Source: Lepiota brunneoincarnata (taxonomy: Eukaryota > Basidiomycota > Agaricomycetes > Agaricales > Agaricaceae). From it: DNA of 64,000 bases. The position numbers and the translations under genes were made by a program. The DNA lies in the NCBI GenBank assembly GCA_023014365.1, contig JAEBUN010000028.1:62001-126000 (forward strand), given 5' to 3'. Positions within the stretch are counted from its first letter, which is position 1; every line of letters begins with the position of its first letter. A model generated the notes under the pieces. That model made no database searches. It was not told the DNA's origin and was given only the letters and a program-made list of their open reading frames with translations. Positions 11,797-24,257 of the stretch are shown here, piece by piece.

Positions 11797-13375
11797 ATGT
11801 CGTCATTTACGGCACTAATGGCACTCAGTGCATCCAAGACACAAGAGCAGAACAACCTTGCCCAAATCGCCGTCCAGGAGCGCCAGAGGAAGGAGAAGCA
11901 GCTGCGCAAGCAGCGGGAAGAGCAGGAGGCAAAGCAACGAGAGTTGGAGAAAAAGTTGCGATTGCAGCATTTTGAGAATGAGAGGCGGGAGCAAGAGAGG
12001 AAGAAGAAGATGGAGGAGGAGAAGGTGGCGAGGGAGGCGGTGTTACAGAGGAGGAAGGACGAGCAGAGGGATGCGTTGCTCTATGGACCCAAGAAAGCTG
12101 CTTCTACCAAGGCTTCGTCCTTGTCCGGTGGCGGGGCGGCAGTGAAGGAGAAGCGGAGACTGCTGGACGATGACAATGATGATGACTCATCTCCTGGCAA
12201 TATACTTACGCGGCAGGAGCTGAGAGACCAGAGGCTGCAGGCGCAGATGAGGAGGTTGTATGGCTCTACGAGGAAGTCGACGAGCTCGCAATCTTACACG
12301 AGGCCTGGGAGGCGCTTGCCGGGTGGTGCTGTAGATGTTCAAACGACACCCCAGAGTCCCGAAGCGCTTGCTGGTAAGAGCGTCAAGGATAGACTTGCCG
12401 CCATGCCGAACACGTTGACCAAACTGAATACGGTGAAACGAGATACGAGAACCATCGATGAGATCGTGGCAGATATTGCGAAGAAGAAGGATGGGAAGGT
12501 GCTAGATGGGGACAGTGCAAAAAGCTTTGATGATTGGTTTTCGATGAAGAAAAAGGATCCTGTCAAAAGGGTTTTCGACGAGCTCATCCCCCAACTCTGG
12601 TGCCACTACGCCCACGTCTAGTGAGTGCCTCTTTGTAGGTGCGGTTAGGGAAGGGTGGACTGACTAGCACACAGGTGCCCCTACCTCTTCTGCCCCTGCC
12701 AAGAAGGCTGTTGTCTCCTCTTCTGCTGCAATGACAGCGAGGTCTTCGGCGATGAAGACCCCGGTTGCAAAGATGTCGGGAGAGCAGACAACTACCTCGT
12801 CGAAAGCTGCGAATGGCTTGCGCGGAGGTCCGTTTGATAAACACCCGCCTGCCAAAGCTCCATCCAACCCCCTCCCGAGTAAATCTTCCAGGCTATCTTC
12901 TGCCGCTGAGCGAGACCGAGACAGGGACAGGGATCGTTTTTGCTCCTCCCGTCCATCCGCCTCCGCAGTTCCTTCCCATATGAAGAAACGACCTAGGTCA
13001 GAGAGTCGTTCAGAGTCTCCGCCCTCAAAAAAGAGAGCAGTGCCAGCTGAGGAAGATCTCCCGGATGACCTCAGTTCAACTATCTGGAGTATCTTCGGAA
13101 GGAAGAGGGATCGATATATGGCCATGGACGTGTTCAGTGACGACGAGGAAATGGAAGCTGATGCAGATGCACTCGAGCGGGAGGAGAAGTTTAGGTTCGC
13201 TCTCTTCCTTCTGTGATCCATTTGGCGGACGATTCTCACAAACCATGACCTGTAGTTTAGCGCGCGCCTCGCAAGGAAGGAAGACATGCAAGCCCTTGAA
13301 GATGAACGAAGACACGAAGAGGAGAAAAGGAAACGCAAGAAGGAGAAAGAACGCTTCGGGCGGCTCGGTCAATAA
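11797..13375 (+). CDS. SPT2-type chromatin protein (histone H3-H4 chaperone)
   Basis: About 470 residues in three exons. SPT2 binds DNA and histones and acts in transcription elongation. It begins MSSFTALMALSASKTQEQN, continues with a long charged coiled coil rich in Glu/Lys/Arg (residues about 20-90), a basic Ser-rich middle and the diagnostic C-terminal SPT2 domain: STIWSIFGRKRDRYMAMD, FSDDEEMEADADALEREE, then across an intron SARLARKEDMQALEDERR and a final Arg/Lys helix ending at the TAA at 13373-13375. The first exon must shift by one base near 12595 (CCC CAA c TCT GGT) so that IPQ runs into SGATTPTS. Only then does the phase match the next exon (GAPTSSAPAKKAV). The ATG at 11797 follows a pyrimidine tract. 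Antisense frames here are compositional shadows. Confidence 0.87.
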
Positions 13376-16300
13376 ATTCCCTCGGCGGAATCTGCCTCCG
13401 GATGATACTCCTCTATCAATACCCAAACGGCGCTGATACACGAAAGTACCCGTTCGGCCCAGGACAACCATGGAATGGATCCTCGCAGTACACACATCAC
13501 AACGTTACCATCTTAGTTCTGGTCACACACTCAACGATAACCTACCTGGCTACCTTATCACAATGTTCAACACCGCACCCATCATTCATTCCCGGCTGAT
13601 CCTTCTTGTGTATTCCGTGTTATATGTTCTTTTACCTCCTAGCATCCCTCTTAAACATATATGGTTGTTTTTTTTTTCTGCCACCCACGTACACATTATA
13701 TGTATACCTTCATCTTCAACCTAGGTTGCTGCGCTATTGGTGACTTGCCGTCATTAGGTTTTACAACCACATCGGTCTGTCCCGATATCTTTGTCTTTTA
13801 CCGGTTCCCTTTTTCTGCTATTTTTCTTCCTTTTCTCTTCCCTTTACCCCCACGTCTCTTTCCTCACAGGCTCTAAACACACCATACATGCAGGCAACCG
13901 GATACTCCACACACCCAAACTCTGAAATACACATCACTCAATACACTGCTAACCACATTATCAATTCCCTAGCATACGTTTGTATATACGTTCCATCCTC
14001 AGCGAGCTAATATGCTTTACCCCTGTTTCTTCTTTCCTTCATTATTTATGAGAGGAGTTGTTGTAGTTACTATTCATCCATTGAAACTCAAATGTAACAT
14101 TTCTGTAGGCGATTCGAGCTGACATGTTTTGAGGCCACTCTGGCGACTTGACGGATACAGCGCTAATAAAGGCGAGTCGGACGGACGTCGGTCGCTTCGT
14201 TTTGAACAATCTTTTTTTTTCCTTCCTTTCGGAAACATGCCAATATTTTCCAGAGCGCCGTTATCCTATTTACCCTGGGTTATGAACGAAATGGCGGCTC
14301 CGAGCTCGAAAGCTTAGGTTCAACCGTACCACGGGTTCCGGCATCGAGACTTTTCATCAATCTTCTAACTGAATAGACTCCGTCCGAACGACTCAGAATC
14401 TCAATAGGACTAATCACGATCGGCGGATCCCGCTATCCTAGCGAAGTCTACGGTTTTGAGCTTACTAGATCACGAATTCACCTCATTCAACAAGGCCCTG
14501 CGGCCTCGTCTCTGACTCTTCAGCCCAATAGTGCTTCCGTTGCGACAACTCCTGATTGAATCCAAGTCATCTCAATCGAGATGTACTGTATCGCTGGCAG
14601 ATAACCTTTGGGTGTGGAGATGGAACCTGATCCTACATTTACTATGTATTGCAGAACTGCTTCCAAGGTGGTTTCTGTTCCCAGCATTTTATGGCAAGGC
14701 CAGTGTCACACCGGGATAATTCAATAGATTTATTATCCTTGCCCCAAGTGTGAAGACGATATCGACTTCCGCCGGACACCTGCTGCACAGCAGGCCGAGT
14801 CCTCAGCTCACTTCCTGGTTTGACTTACCATAAACTTCCCATGCCGCCGGAGGCCCTTAGGTCTAAAGCCTAAAAATGGCTCGGACGCGGCGGGGCGAAA
14901 CACGTATTCGAGATACATAGGGCATCAAAATCCAATCCATATCCAAATCACCAAAAGTACATCATCATCCAAGAAGGTTGACGATCTATATTCGCTCAAA
15001 CCGCGACGATGCAAGCACTAGGAATTTCACTAGCTATTGAACGTGGGGCATCACTATAAAGAAATAGGGAATTTAAGTCATAACCACGCACCATAATTTT
15101 GCTAGATATATCCAAGGGTTGGGGGGTCCTGTCACTGGTCAGACGACGCACCCACTTCGTAAAGGTTGATATAACTTCTTCTGCTTCAACTTGAACGACA
15201 AGTCCTCCGTGAACTAAGTGAAGAGTCGTCCCTCGATGCTCGACTGGTTTAGTTCGAGAGGTTCTGCTTGCGGGCTGAATGCGAATAAAATCCTTTATAG
15301 AGATTGAGGAGCAAGGCTTGCTCCTCGCAGGTCCGGCAATTTGCAAAGCCATAGTCGGCATCATAGTCGGTATCAATGATGGGACAGCGAAGGACAAAAT
15401 GTGATCTTCACGTGCGTGAATGATCATACTTTCGATGCATTCTTTGAAGTACCAGACGGATAGTTCTGGATGAAAGAAAGTCCGCGATGGAAGGATCAGC
15501 AATGCCAATCCTTTTGGCTCTGAAGAGGTCAGGGATGGAACAAGAGCTGTAGGTGTCACATAATTCGTCAAGGGTGCATTGGTGGATTAGGCTGTCATAT
15601 AAGTGGCCGAGGACGCCCTCCAGCCTCTCGATCTTTGCAAGCGTAAAACCCAAGCTCAAGCCACAGTGGACCACTAGGGCCCGGGTACTTGCTCGATAAT
15701 ACTACGTCGTAAAGCCAGTGGCATTCTTTTTTGTATGGGGGTAGAGACTTCAAAAAGTCTTCTATCTCTGCCCACGAGGTCTGCGGTGCTCGTCCTAGGA
15801 AGCGCCAAGTATTGTGGATAGACTTTCTGACCGTGGACTCCAGACGTGTTATCTTGGCTTTCCATCAAAGACATCCTGATTCTGCCAGAATCAGGCATAA
15901 GATGAGTTGCCCTTTGGATAAAGTCTGGTGCCCGTGTCATTGGCTTGATACCGAGACGGTCAGGATTCATGGATGTGATTCCGCATGAAAGAAATGTTGA
16001 AGCTTTGATTTGTATAGGCTCTTGTAGGCAATCCAGCTGCCAGGCCGAGGCGGAAAGACACCCTGGATGTAGTCATGTCGATTGGCCACAGGGATCGTAT
16101 GCATTATCCTCTTCCACATCTTGCACGTCGTCCGGAGAATCACCAGGCTAGCCCACACGCCGAGGGCTGCCTCACTGTTCTCGATGTCCAGAGATAGTAG
16201 TCCAACTGGCATCTACTGGTTCTTCTTCAAATATTACGTTATTATCACCAGCATGGACAGCCGGGAGTATTTATGGCGACCTGAGCGGGGCCTGGAGGTG

Positions 16301-17149
16301 GGGACCCGGCCGACGCGCCAGTCCGTTGACCTCCCATCAGCTACGTATTCGTCCCATCACTGGGTGTAGTCCTCGAGCCTGGACACGTCCACGTCAAGGC
16401 TTTCGTCCTCACAGGATACAACAGGGCGGGAGACACCCCCGAGAATACGTGGGTCACTTCCACTGGAAGAGATTCTGTAACTTGCACTCTTGAGATTCGC
16501 AGGACTTGTGGGTCGACCTGTCCGGCAGATCCCACCAGGTTAGGTGGCGGCAGAACAATCTGAGATATATCTTCTTGGGTAGCGTATCGGATTCCATGTC
16601 GACGAGAGTCTGTGCGAAGCTTCCTAAGATAGCAATGCTAGATGAGACGGTAAAAAGGGTTGAGGCAGAAGCTTTGGGGAGCGTAATCGCGCCCCTCTCT
16701 TGCCGGAAGAGCCCTCTTCAGTCATCTGTCAGAGAAAACGGAGGCTCAGAACCAGAGGAGCTTGGGGTCCGAGTGCCGCAATCCGTGTTGGTTGTGCAAA
16801 AACTCCGCTTCCGCGCGATTCTGAGCGGCAGGACTTGAAATCGTATCGATCAACGGGCTGACGCGGGATACGGTAGTCATATCGCCCTCGCTGGGGACTG
16901 GCTATGCATGAAGCACCCGTGATGTCTCGTTCTCGATCCCCCTTGATATCTTCGGCGATCTTCAGCGCCAGAGACTCGTGCATCCGCCAAAAAGTTCAGA
17001 CGTAGTGGTATGCTGACCGAATGGACTTACAGATGGATAGAAATCTTTCAGCGTATTGAGCATCGCATCCACTCTCAGAGCACGCAGAAGATAGCTCGAT
17101 AATGGTACCCTCCGTCGCGTTGGATGCCCCTGCGTGCGATACAGGATAA
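13376..17149. other. Gene-poor, decayed tract
   Basis: 3.8 kb without a supportable gene. 13376-14990 has only short frames, with a T-rich stretch around 13660-13850. 14996-16980 shows several medium minus-strand frames (191 codons at 14996-15571, 88 at 15408-15674, 98 at 15674-15970, 81 at 15967-16212) that abut end to end in different frames, with fragments such as GLSLGFTLAKIERLEGVLGH. This is what a frameshifted old gene looks like, but I cannot name the family. It lies next to the decayed copy at 17150-17815. Confidence 0.5.
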
Positions 17150-17815
17150 GTAAAGTACGGGATTCAAATCCGGACAATTCCCTTGAACGCCTTACAACAT
17201 TTCAAGATTCTTCCTGGCATCCACGAGTTCCATTCCTTCGTTCCAGCGACGATTCGGGCGGGGTGCAGAAGGTTGATGCCCCGACACACGTGCGACGGAG
17301 GTAAGGGACAGACCATGACGGATGGAAAATTCGAGTCCAGATGTAACGTTGACTTTGTAGAAAGTCGGACTCACCCAGCCATGATGATACCCGGGATGGC
17401 CCCCTCCCCAGAATGACTCCGGGGCGGCTGTTGCGAGGAAAAGCTGCAATAATCTGGGCTTCCACATCGCTATATAGCTCTGCGCCCATCAAAACACCCG
17501 TCCTCCTGAACTAGCAGTATGTTATCGTTCCGAATACGGTCCAGGATGCAAATATCCGATCTCGCACGTTTCCATTCTTTGCAGATGATAGAAGAATATC
17601 CTGGGCCTCACATAGCCAAGTGCCTGGAAGTGCTCGACCGCGAAATCGTTAATTGCAGACTCCTCTGAAGACGGAACCATCGCGGGATCGAGAAGGTTGA
17701 TTGGCTCGGCATTCCTATCTTCTTTCAGTGTCTTTTGTATATTGGATGTCCAGAAGCTCCTAGTCAACATGAGCCTGCGGCAGGGTGGATGGACCAGAGA
17801 AGGTATGCATACCAA
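17150..17815 (-). pseudogene. Decayed copy of a repeated Agaricomycete protein family of unknown function
   Basis: Minus-strand fragments in several frames match, in order, a protein type I know as abundant and multicopy in mushroom genomes and usually left as hypothetical. The fragments are SSEESAINDFAVEHFQALGY, AQIIAAFPRN with IPGIIMAG in another frame, SPTFYKVNVT, and RPNRRWNEGMELVDARKNLE. Stops and frame changes separate them and no start is visible, so it is a pseudogene fragment. These families spread by duplication, which would fit the gene-poor surroundings. The identification is from memory of the family pattern only. Confidence 0.45.
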
Positions 17816-18668
17816 AGAAGGTAACTACTCTTTCGAAACAACAGATATGTTATAGGCGTCAAGTTCTGCTTGTGTCCGGTCGCTCTCAGACTTTGCAGAG
17901 CGAAGGGGATTTGCCATCTGTATACATACTGCTCCATGGTAAGAACCAGGACCGCGAGTCCGCGACGGTTTCACACTTGAGTGGGTGTCGATCTCTGATT
18001 ATGTGATATTTCCCACGCCCACTGTACCCAGCGTTTTGACGAGCGCCCTGCGCATGAAACATCACCGAACCCGGGACGAGCTTATCTTGACATATAACGC
18101 TCGCTTGATAGATCCATATCAAACCATCGTACGAAGAGCTAGGCTGGAAGCATCTCCTTTATACAAATTTGACCAGAACACGACTTGGGCCAGTAAACTC
18201 CCAACCATAAATTTCAAGGATTACATTCGCGTTCCTTCAGGCTATGTCACATATGTCCTCAAGGCCGCGGCACGGCGTAGAGGGAGCAACCGGTAAGTCA
18301 ACTTCCCCTCTATGTACATCCACCAGCTGAGCACGATCAAGAACGAATATCTACTAAAACCAAGTGTACTCGTTGACGTGATAATACCGCGGACCGCTGG
18401 ACGGCTATCTATCAAATGGGGTTTAAGACATTTCAAAGTACCCACACCCTCCTCCGCATTGTGCGATCCACATCAGTCTAAAAGCCTGGGAATGTAGGCA
18501 TTTAAAACAAGAGCCGAATCCATCAATTCCCCTGATTAATAACTCTCACTAGCAGGTTGAACTCCCGCGTCTTGTCGCCAAGTCTTGGCTACACTCTCCG
18601 AAGATATTCTGACATAAGATCTTGTAGCATTTGGCTCGATATCCAGGACGTCTGTTTCTTTAACCATC
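17816..18668. other. Intergenic region upstream of the SDR gene
   Basis: No recognisable gene. A plus frame at 17985-18296 (103 codons) shows no domain. The last 150 bases should contain the promoter of the dehydrogenase gene; no TATA box was identified. Confidence 0.45.
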
Positions 18669-20083
18669 ATGCCATTCTTCAACAAGCAGAGGAAGATCTC
18701 CGAGGAGGATCTCATGGACCTACGTGGCAAGGTGGTGATAGTCACTGGTGGATAGTAAGCGTGCATTTCCTTGACTCCTGAGCACGAAACCGGAAACACA
18801 AACCGTTCCCTCATTTATAGTACTGGTATTGGGTACGCCACCGTGCAGTTTCTCGTTCGGAAGGGCGCCAAGGTATTTACTCAGGGTAACCTATCCCTTG
18901 ACTGTACCCTGAACTGTGTCTATTTTTAGGTCTACTTAGCCACGCGCAACGAGGCGGGCACTAAGCAGTCTATGGACAAGTTGGAAAGGGAGGGGCTTGG
19001 GGATGGCACCCTCCATTGGCTCAAACTCGATCTTGAGGATCCTCGTGCTGCGAAGAGCAGTGCGGAAGAGTTCTTAACAAAAGAGGAACGTTTAGATATC
19101 CTTAGTGAGCTGCCCGAGCCTGCCAGTTTCGAATCGTATGTTGATCCTCCATCTCCATCCGCGTTCACTCCCAACATAGTCAACAACGCGGGAAAGTAAG
19201 TAAGCCGCTTTATATTGGTGGCGCATCGGACCCGAACCGAAACTCAGGTCTTACGGCCCCTTCAATCTGACAAAAGATGGACTGCGTGACACCATGTCGA
19301 TCAAGTGTGTATTGAATTCAGTCTTGTGGTAGGGTCATGGCAGTAACCCGTCTTTTAGCTACCTTGGGCACTTCATCTTCACGGAACACCTACTTCCTCT
19401 CCTGATCAAGACTTCAAAGGAAAAAGATTCTGACGTACGCATTATCAACGTCAGTTTCAATCACTCAAAGAGGCGTCCATCAGAGATGAACGTGCACCTG
19501 GTTTTATAGATGTCGTCCTCGAGCCACTTCCGTGTAAAGCCTACATCCTTCGCGGGAAAGGATAGCCTCAACAAGGTATATGGGACGTCTATCGGGAACG
19601 AACTCGACACTTATGGTAAGAATTTACTTTGACCCCATGAAGCGCTGTCCCACAACGTTTTCCATAGGCCTCTCAAAACTGGCTACATTGCATCATATCA
19701 AGCATCTTCAGCGACGCTTAGACTCGAGTAACCTGTCTATCGTATGCATGGCCGTTAACCCTGGGGCAGTTATGACCCCCAATGTGCAAAAATCCGTGGA
19801 TCGCAGGTCGTTCATCACCCAAAAGGTGCTCAATCCCATCCTTGGAATGACCCTTGTCTCTCCGAGGCAAGGTGCCATGAACCCGGCTTACGCCGCCGCT
19901 TCACCTGAGGTTAGAATGAATACGGAGAGCTTTAAGGGTGCTTACCTTGAGCCTGTTGGGACGATCGCTCCTGGCTCCACTCAGGCAAGGGACTCGAGGT
20001 TAACTAACGAGCTGTACGATACTACGCTGGAGATCTTGAAGGAGCTCGATATAGAGTGCGGGCCCGCAGTCCCTAGTTGTTAG
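18669..20083 (+). CDS. Short-chain dehydrogenase/reductase (SDR)
   Basis: A classical SDR with NAD(P)-binding Rossmann fold, about 340 residues, in seven or eight exons that all join in frame. Visible: DLRGKVVIVTGGYTGIG (cofactor motif TGxxxGxG, split by an intron), KVYLATRNEAGTKQSM, WLKLDLEDP, LINNAGK (NNAG motif), NYLGHFIFTEHLLPLLI, active-site Ser in IINMSSSSH, and catalytic Tyr-Lys in DTYGLSKLAT (YxxxK). NPGAVMTPNV follows and the protein ends GPAVPSC. The pattern resembles retinol dehydrogenase/WWOX-like fungal SDRs; the substrate cannot be read from sequence. The ATG at 18669 (MPFFNKQRKISEEDLMDL) is the first in frame. It heads the block of oxidative genes to the right and is intact. 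Confidence 0.88.
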
Positions 20084-21794
20084 GTCTATCTCGCTTGATT
20101 GCTGCGCTTTCTTTCATTTCCGCAGGCCGTCGCAATATAGGAGAGGTTTCCTTGACACTCCACCCAGCTGTCAGATATTGTGAAGCGTAGCGATGTCATT
20201 CAAATATTAAATAATAAAATATGTGTGCTCGGAGACCCGTTGTTTTCGTATCGGTTCACGTCGGCTTCCCTCCTCGAGAACCTCAGGATGGGTGGATAAC
20301 CAGTCTCCTGGCTTTCTCTGCCCTGCTAAGTTTTGATTTTTATCAATCCCTAGTCAATCATGGCCCTGCTGTCCGCAGCCTCTCAATGCTATGACCTGCT
20401 GCCAAGGCAGTTCAAGGCCCCGGAAATCTATTTTTGCTTCTGTTCCCCCTTCTGATGCGCTTAAGCTCAGGAACGAGACCTTTTGGGCTTATGCATAAAG
20501 CAAGCGTCGTTGGTAGCCAGCCGACTCCTGATCAAAAATCCCTGTCCCAAGGGTTAATCAAGGATATCATGTAGGTTGCTCGACAAAGTCATTAAGGCTG
20601 CTACTGGAATCTATCACCGTTCGTCAATATCTCAGGAAATGCAGACCGCGTTAGTACCTGGAGCGCACATTCCATGCTTAACTCTATGCCGATCAGCCCG
20701 ATGTGGCTCCACGACAAACTGAAGTCAGTCCATAACCACTCTGTGGCTGGACGAAGTTACTCCTTTCAGTGCTCGGCGCCTCTTGCGACTTTCTCGCTGC
20801 TCCTACTCAGCGCCCCCGTTGCCTCGGTCTCCTGATAGAAACTACCGACACTTGCCCGTCACTTGGCTATCGACGGTGGTACCACGTCTCGGAGCCTCTC
20901 GTACCCAAGTATGTGGGATGGCTACCAGTAGCGGCATGGTTCGTGGAAATTGTGTTGGGCAATGCTCCACCCGAGCTCACCGTTGTGAGGCCTGGATGTA
21001 GTCATCGTAGCTGTCCCTGAAGCTGACCACTGCAATGCTGTTGTAGATCAACGTAATGTGTGAGATGATGCCGGTACTGTTCCAAGGTCCTTAATTAGGA
21101 AAGCGGGGATTTTGGACCTTATCGCGCAAGAGAGCTCCATCGGTGCTAGTCTGGTCTTGAAGTAGCGTTGCGCGGGTTTCTTCCCCGCTTTGGTTCTACT
21201 GTCCTACTGCCACCTCTGACTGCTAGGTATTTCTCTTTTTTTTTGGCAGTGGCGGCACAATGCACAGGAACCCTGTCCCTGACAGGGCCACCAACTTGAA
21301 ACTTGACTTGGTACCAACACAATTAAATTGCGATGCCTACTCTCAAAAGGTTGTACCCACCACCACCGTCACCCGGGACTGACTGGGCGCAATGACTACC
21401 ATCTATTATCCCGCGGAGGCGAGATGGAGAACTGGGTGCCTCTTTGCTCACCGATTCAGAGGTAGCGGCTAGTCGCTACTGAACTATTCCTTAAGTTCAA
21501 ATTTTCTTGCTCTCCTTCGATTCTTATTAGGTTTTTGACAACCATCCAAAATCGGATCAATGGTAGGAGTACCGAAACGGACCGATAGCCATATCGCTGC
21601 GCTCTTGACTGGCGTGATTAGGCACAAACGAGGAAACAAAATCCAAATCGAGGAAAGTGGCGAAAACGCTGCCCCCTCTTAGTTTCAGGTAACCCAGTAG
21701 GTCGCCGAGTGACTAGTTCAGGGTCGACGCTTGGATCGCCCTTATAAGCCAGAGTGCTTGAGCAGTAAAAGCATCGCCCAACCCACGTTCGATA
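20084..21794. other. Intergenic region before the peroxygenase cluster
   Basis: 1.7 kb with only short frames (83 codons at 20769-21020) and no domain. It holds the SDR 3' end and the promoter of peroxygenase 1, whose TATA box is listed separately. Confidence 0.5.
21743..21748 (+). promoter_or_regulatory. TATA box of peroxygenase gene 1
   Basis: TATAAG lies 52 bases before the ATG at 21795. The other two peroxygenase genes have TATA-like boxes 62 and 71 bases before their ATGs, which supports the assignment. Confidence 0.6.
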
Positions 21795-23182
21795 ATGAAT
21801 CTCCTCGCCAGTTTCGTTCCTCTGGCTCTCGTCATATCCGTTGCCTGGGCTTTCCCTTCTTATGGCTCACTTGCGGGCCTTTCGCAGAGGGAATTGGATG
21901 AAATCGTACCAACCCTCCAATTCCACCCACCACCACCTCCGCCTGGACCTCTCAAATTCAATGGCACCAAGCTTGTTAACGATAAAGCCCATCCTTGGAT
22001 GCCCTTAAGGGAGGGTGATTTACGAGGTCCTTGCCCTGGAATGAATACGCTCGCATCCCACGGAGTAAGTTCGGTAGTAACTTAACGAGGGTTTCCATGG
22101 GTTGACGGAAACACAGTATCTTCCCCGTTCTGGTGTTGTTACACCCGTACAAATCATAAACGCCGTTCAGGAAGGTAAGTCATTCTGCGTCCGGGCTGCG
22201 AATAATTCTTCTGAGTGATGCTAGGATTTAACATGCAGAACAACATTGCAACATTCGTCGCCTATGTTTCTCTAATTGTCGATGGGAATGTTATCACCAA
22301 TACGCTCAGTATTGGTGGAAAGACCTCCAAGACAGGTCCTGATCCACCGCTGCCGGCTACTGCTGCCGGATTGAATACCCACGCCAATTTTGAGGGTTCG
22401 AGTTGCTCCATTTCTTAGATTTTGGACGTTGCCTTATAATATCATGTTTGCAGGTGACGCAAGTATGACTCGAGGTTGGTTAAAGTTGTGAAAAGAACTT
22501 CTAAAATTCCGTAGATTGACGATCATTTAATAGGGGACGCTTTCCTCGGTGATAACCATAGCTTTAATGAAACCCTATTCCAGCAGGCAAGTTTCTCTCT
22601 CACATTTTATGTCACTCCTCTGACCTGACTTCCATGGTCAGCTTGTCGATTATAGCAATCGCTTTGGTGGTGGAAAGTACAATGTCACAGTCGCGGGTGA
22701 ATTCAAATGGAAACGTATTCAAGACTCGATCGCTACCAACCCGACATTCTTCTTCGGCTTCCCTCGTTACTTCACCGCCTACGCAGAGTCTGTTTTCCCA
22801 ATCAATTTCTTTATTGATGGGCGCAGGGAGAACGGACAGCTCGATCTCGGTGTTGCACGCAGCTTCTTCAGGGATATGCGGATGCCGCCTGGGTTCTTCA
22901 GGCCCAGCACACCTCGTGCGGTAGAGAGTATTGTGGACTCGGCAAATGTGCATCCGATCCAACCTGGGGGTAACGTTGGAGGCGTCAACAAGCTACGTTC
23001 CTGACGGCGCCCCTGGCGATTTGGTTTCCTTATGCCCAGTGTACGAAGGCTTTATGGGCATAATCCGCGAGCTGTATCCCAATCCCACTGGTGTCTTGAG
23101 GAAGGCATTGGACATTAATTTGGAGTATATGTATGGCCCGGTCAAAGGCCAGTGCCCGCAGATATTCCCGTGGGGAAAGTAG
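21795..23182 (+). CDS. Unspecific peroxygenase 1 (heme-thiolate), C-terminus frameshifted
   Basis: A secreted long-type heme-thiolate peroxidase/peroxygenase, which uses H2O2 to oxygenate organic substrates outside the cell. Signal peptide MNLLASFVPLALVISVAWA, then the proximal-cysteine motif RGPCPGMNTLASHGYLPR, the acid/Mg motif FEGDASMTRGDAFLGDNHSF and the Arg-Glu pair in PRYFTAYAESVF. The exon order matches genes 2 and 3. The last intron seems to start with GC (CAGCAG|GCAAGT at 22587). At about 22990 one extra base (GTC AAC a AGC TAC) takes the frame to a stop. In the +1 frame the conserved C-terminus continues (SYVPDGAPGDLVSLCPVYEG ... CPQIFPWGK) to 23182. As written, the C-terminal 60 or so residues with both disulfide cysteines would be lost. 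An assembly error is possible, as is a real pseudogene. Confidence 0.85.
22587..22642 (+). other. Probable GC-AG intron, peroxygenase 1
   Basis: The donor CAG|GCAAGT fits the GC-donor consensus, and the intron ends CATGGTCAG before CTTGTCGATTAT. The matching introns in genes 2 and 3 have GT at this point. Confidence 0.6.
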
Positions 23183-24257
23183 TGGGTGTGCATACAGTGT
23201 ACACACATTGACAACTTTGGCATCCTTCGTGTACAGTTCTTTGTTGTTCTCCTATTAGTATAAGTATCAATTGTTTATAATCATTATTCCCCAATTCTGC
23301 CTGTACTGTCACAAGTCAGATTCGAACAGATAGTAAGAGCTGAACCATATCATTTCCTACTGAGGTTGCAACAGACAGCCTTCTGATGGTCTGGTACTAT
23401 AAGGGTTGGAATGACATCGCACATGACCTAAATCATTTTCTTCCTCTTAGTCAACGCCTCCATACGAAAAGCGGGCTCGGACGGTTATGAGACCGAATGA
23501 CCGTTCCAGGGTAATAGGCTCTCAGTAGACAAGGCGGTTCTGTGATGTTGATGTTTATTGTTATCGGAATTGTGTTCGGTGGCGAATGTTTTAGATTCTT
23601 TTTCCCTCGTGATGGCGCAGCAGACACCCTGGGAGAGGTTCGTTGCCGCTGGGTGTGCGTCATATATCTATCCTCGCTAGCTCGATTGGTGGTGGATGGT
23701 GGCGAGGACGAGAAGGTCAAAGCGGCCGCGGTGAGTTATTGGTGCGGTACGAGTAGGACGGAGTTGTTTCAAGCGCTGGGGCATGGGGAAAACATGTTGT
23801 AAGGGCCGAATCGGAATACACACGGGCCGAAGAAAATCGTTGATGTGAGAAATCCGAACCATTGTACACCATGGCACACCAAGCTTCTGCCGCGCTCGAA
23901 CACAGGTCTCTTCGTGCTTCGTCTCTCCTTAGATAATGAGACGCAAATATTTCCGGCCTCTGCATCAGGTGCGGCTACGAGAATGGCACACTGCGCCTGG
24001 CGGTCCTGCTGCGTCACCGACCGCCCGGTGATAGTAAGGTCGCCAAGGTGCTGTTGTGGGCGGATCCGCCGGCATCACTACCAAATGGACGTTTTCGGAA
24101 TCTATTCACCTTATGGATGGTGACAGGTTCGACGTTGGCTATGCTACCTTTCGGCAGGATACCTCCCTCAGTACGCCGCAGTAATATTTGGGCCCTATAA
24201 GAACACCTCAGGAATATACTGAGGGCATCATCACTCAAGCAACCTTTCGGTGACAAC
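23183..24257. other. Intergenic region, promoter of peroxygenase 2
   Basis: 1.1 kb without a gene. Frames of up to 92 codons on both strands show no domain. The TATA box near the right end is listed separately. Confidence 0.5.
24196..24201 (+). promoter_or_regulatory. TATA box of peroxygenase gene 2
   Basis: TATAAG, 62 bases upstream of the ATG at 24258, in the same relative place as in gene 1. Confidence 0.6.

Noticed and set aside
12664..13338. 224-codon minus-strand frame over SPT2
   Set aside because: Antisense shadow of the Ser/Lys/Glu-rich SPT2 exon; the plus strand has the conserved SPT2 domain.
14996..16983. Suspected fungal FunK1-type kinase or retroelement remains
   Set aside because: No kinase catalytic motifs, reverse transcriptase, integrase or terminal repeats could be found, so only unassigned decay is reported.
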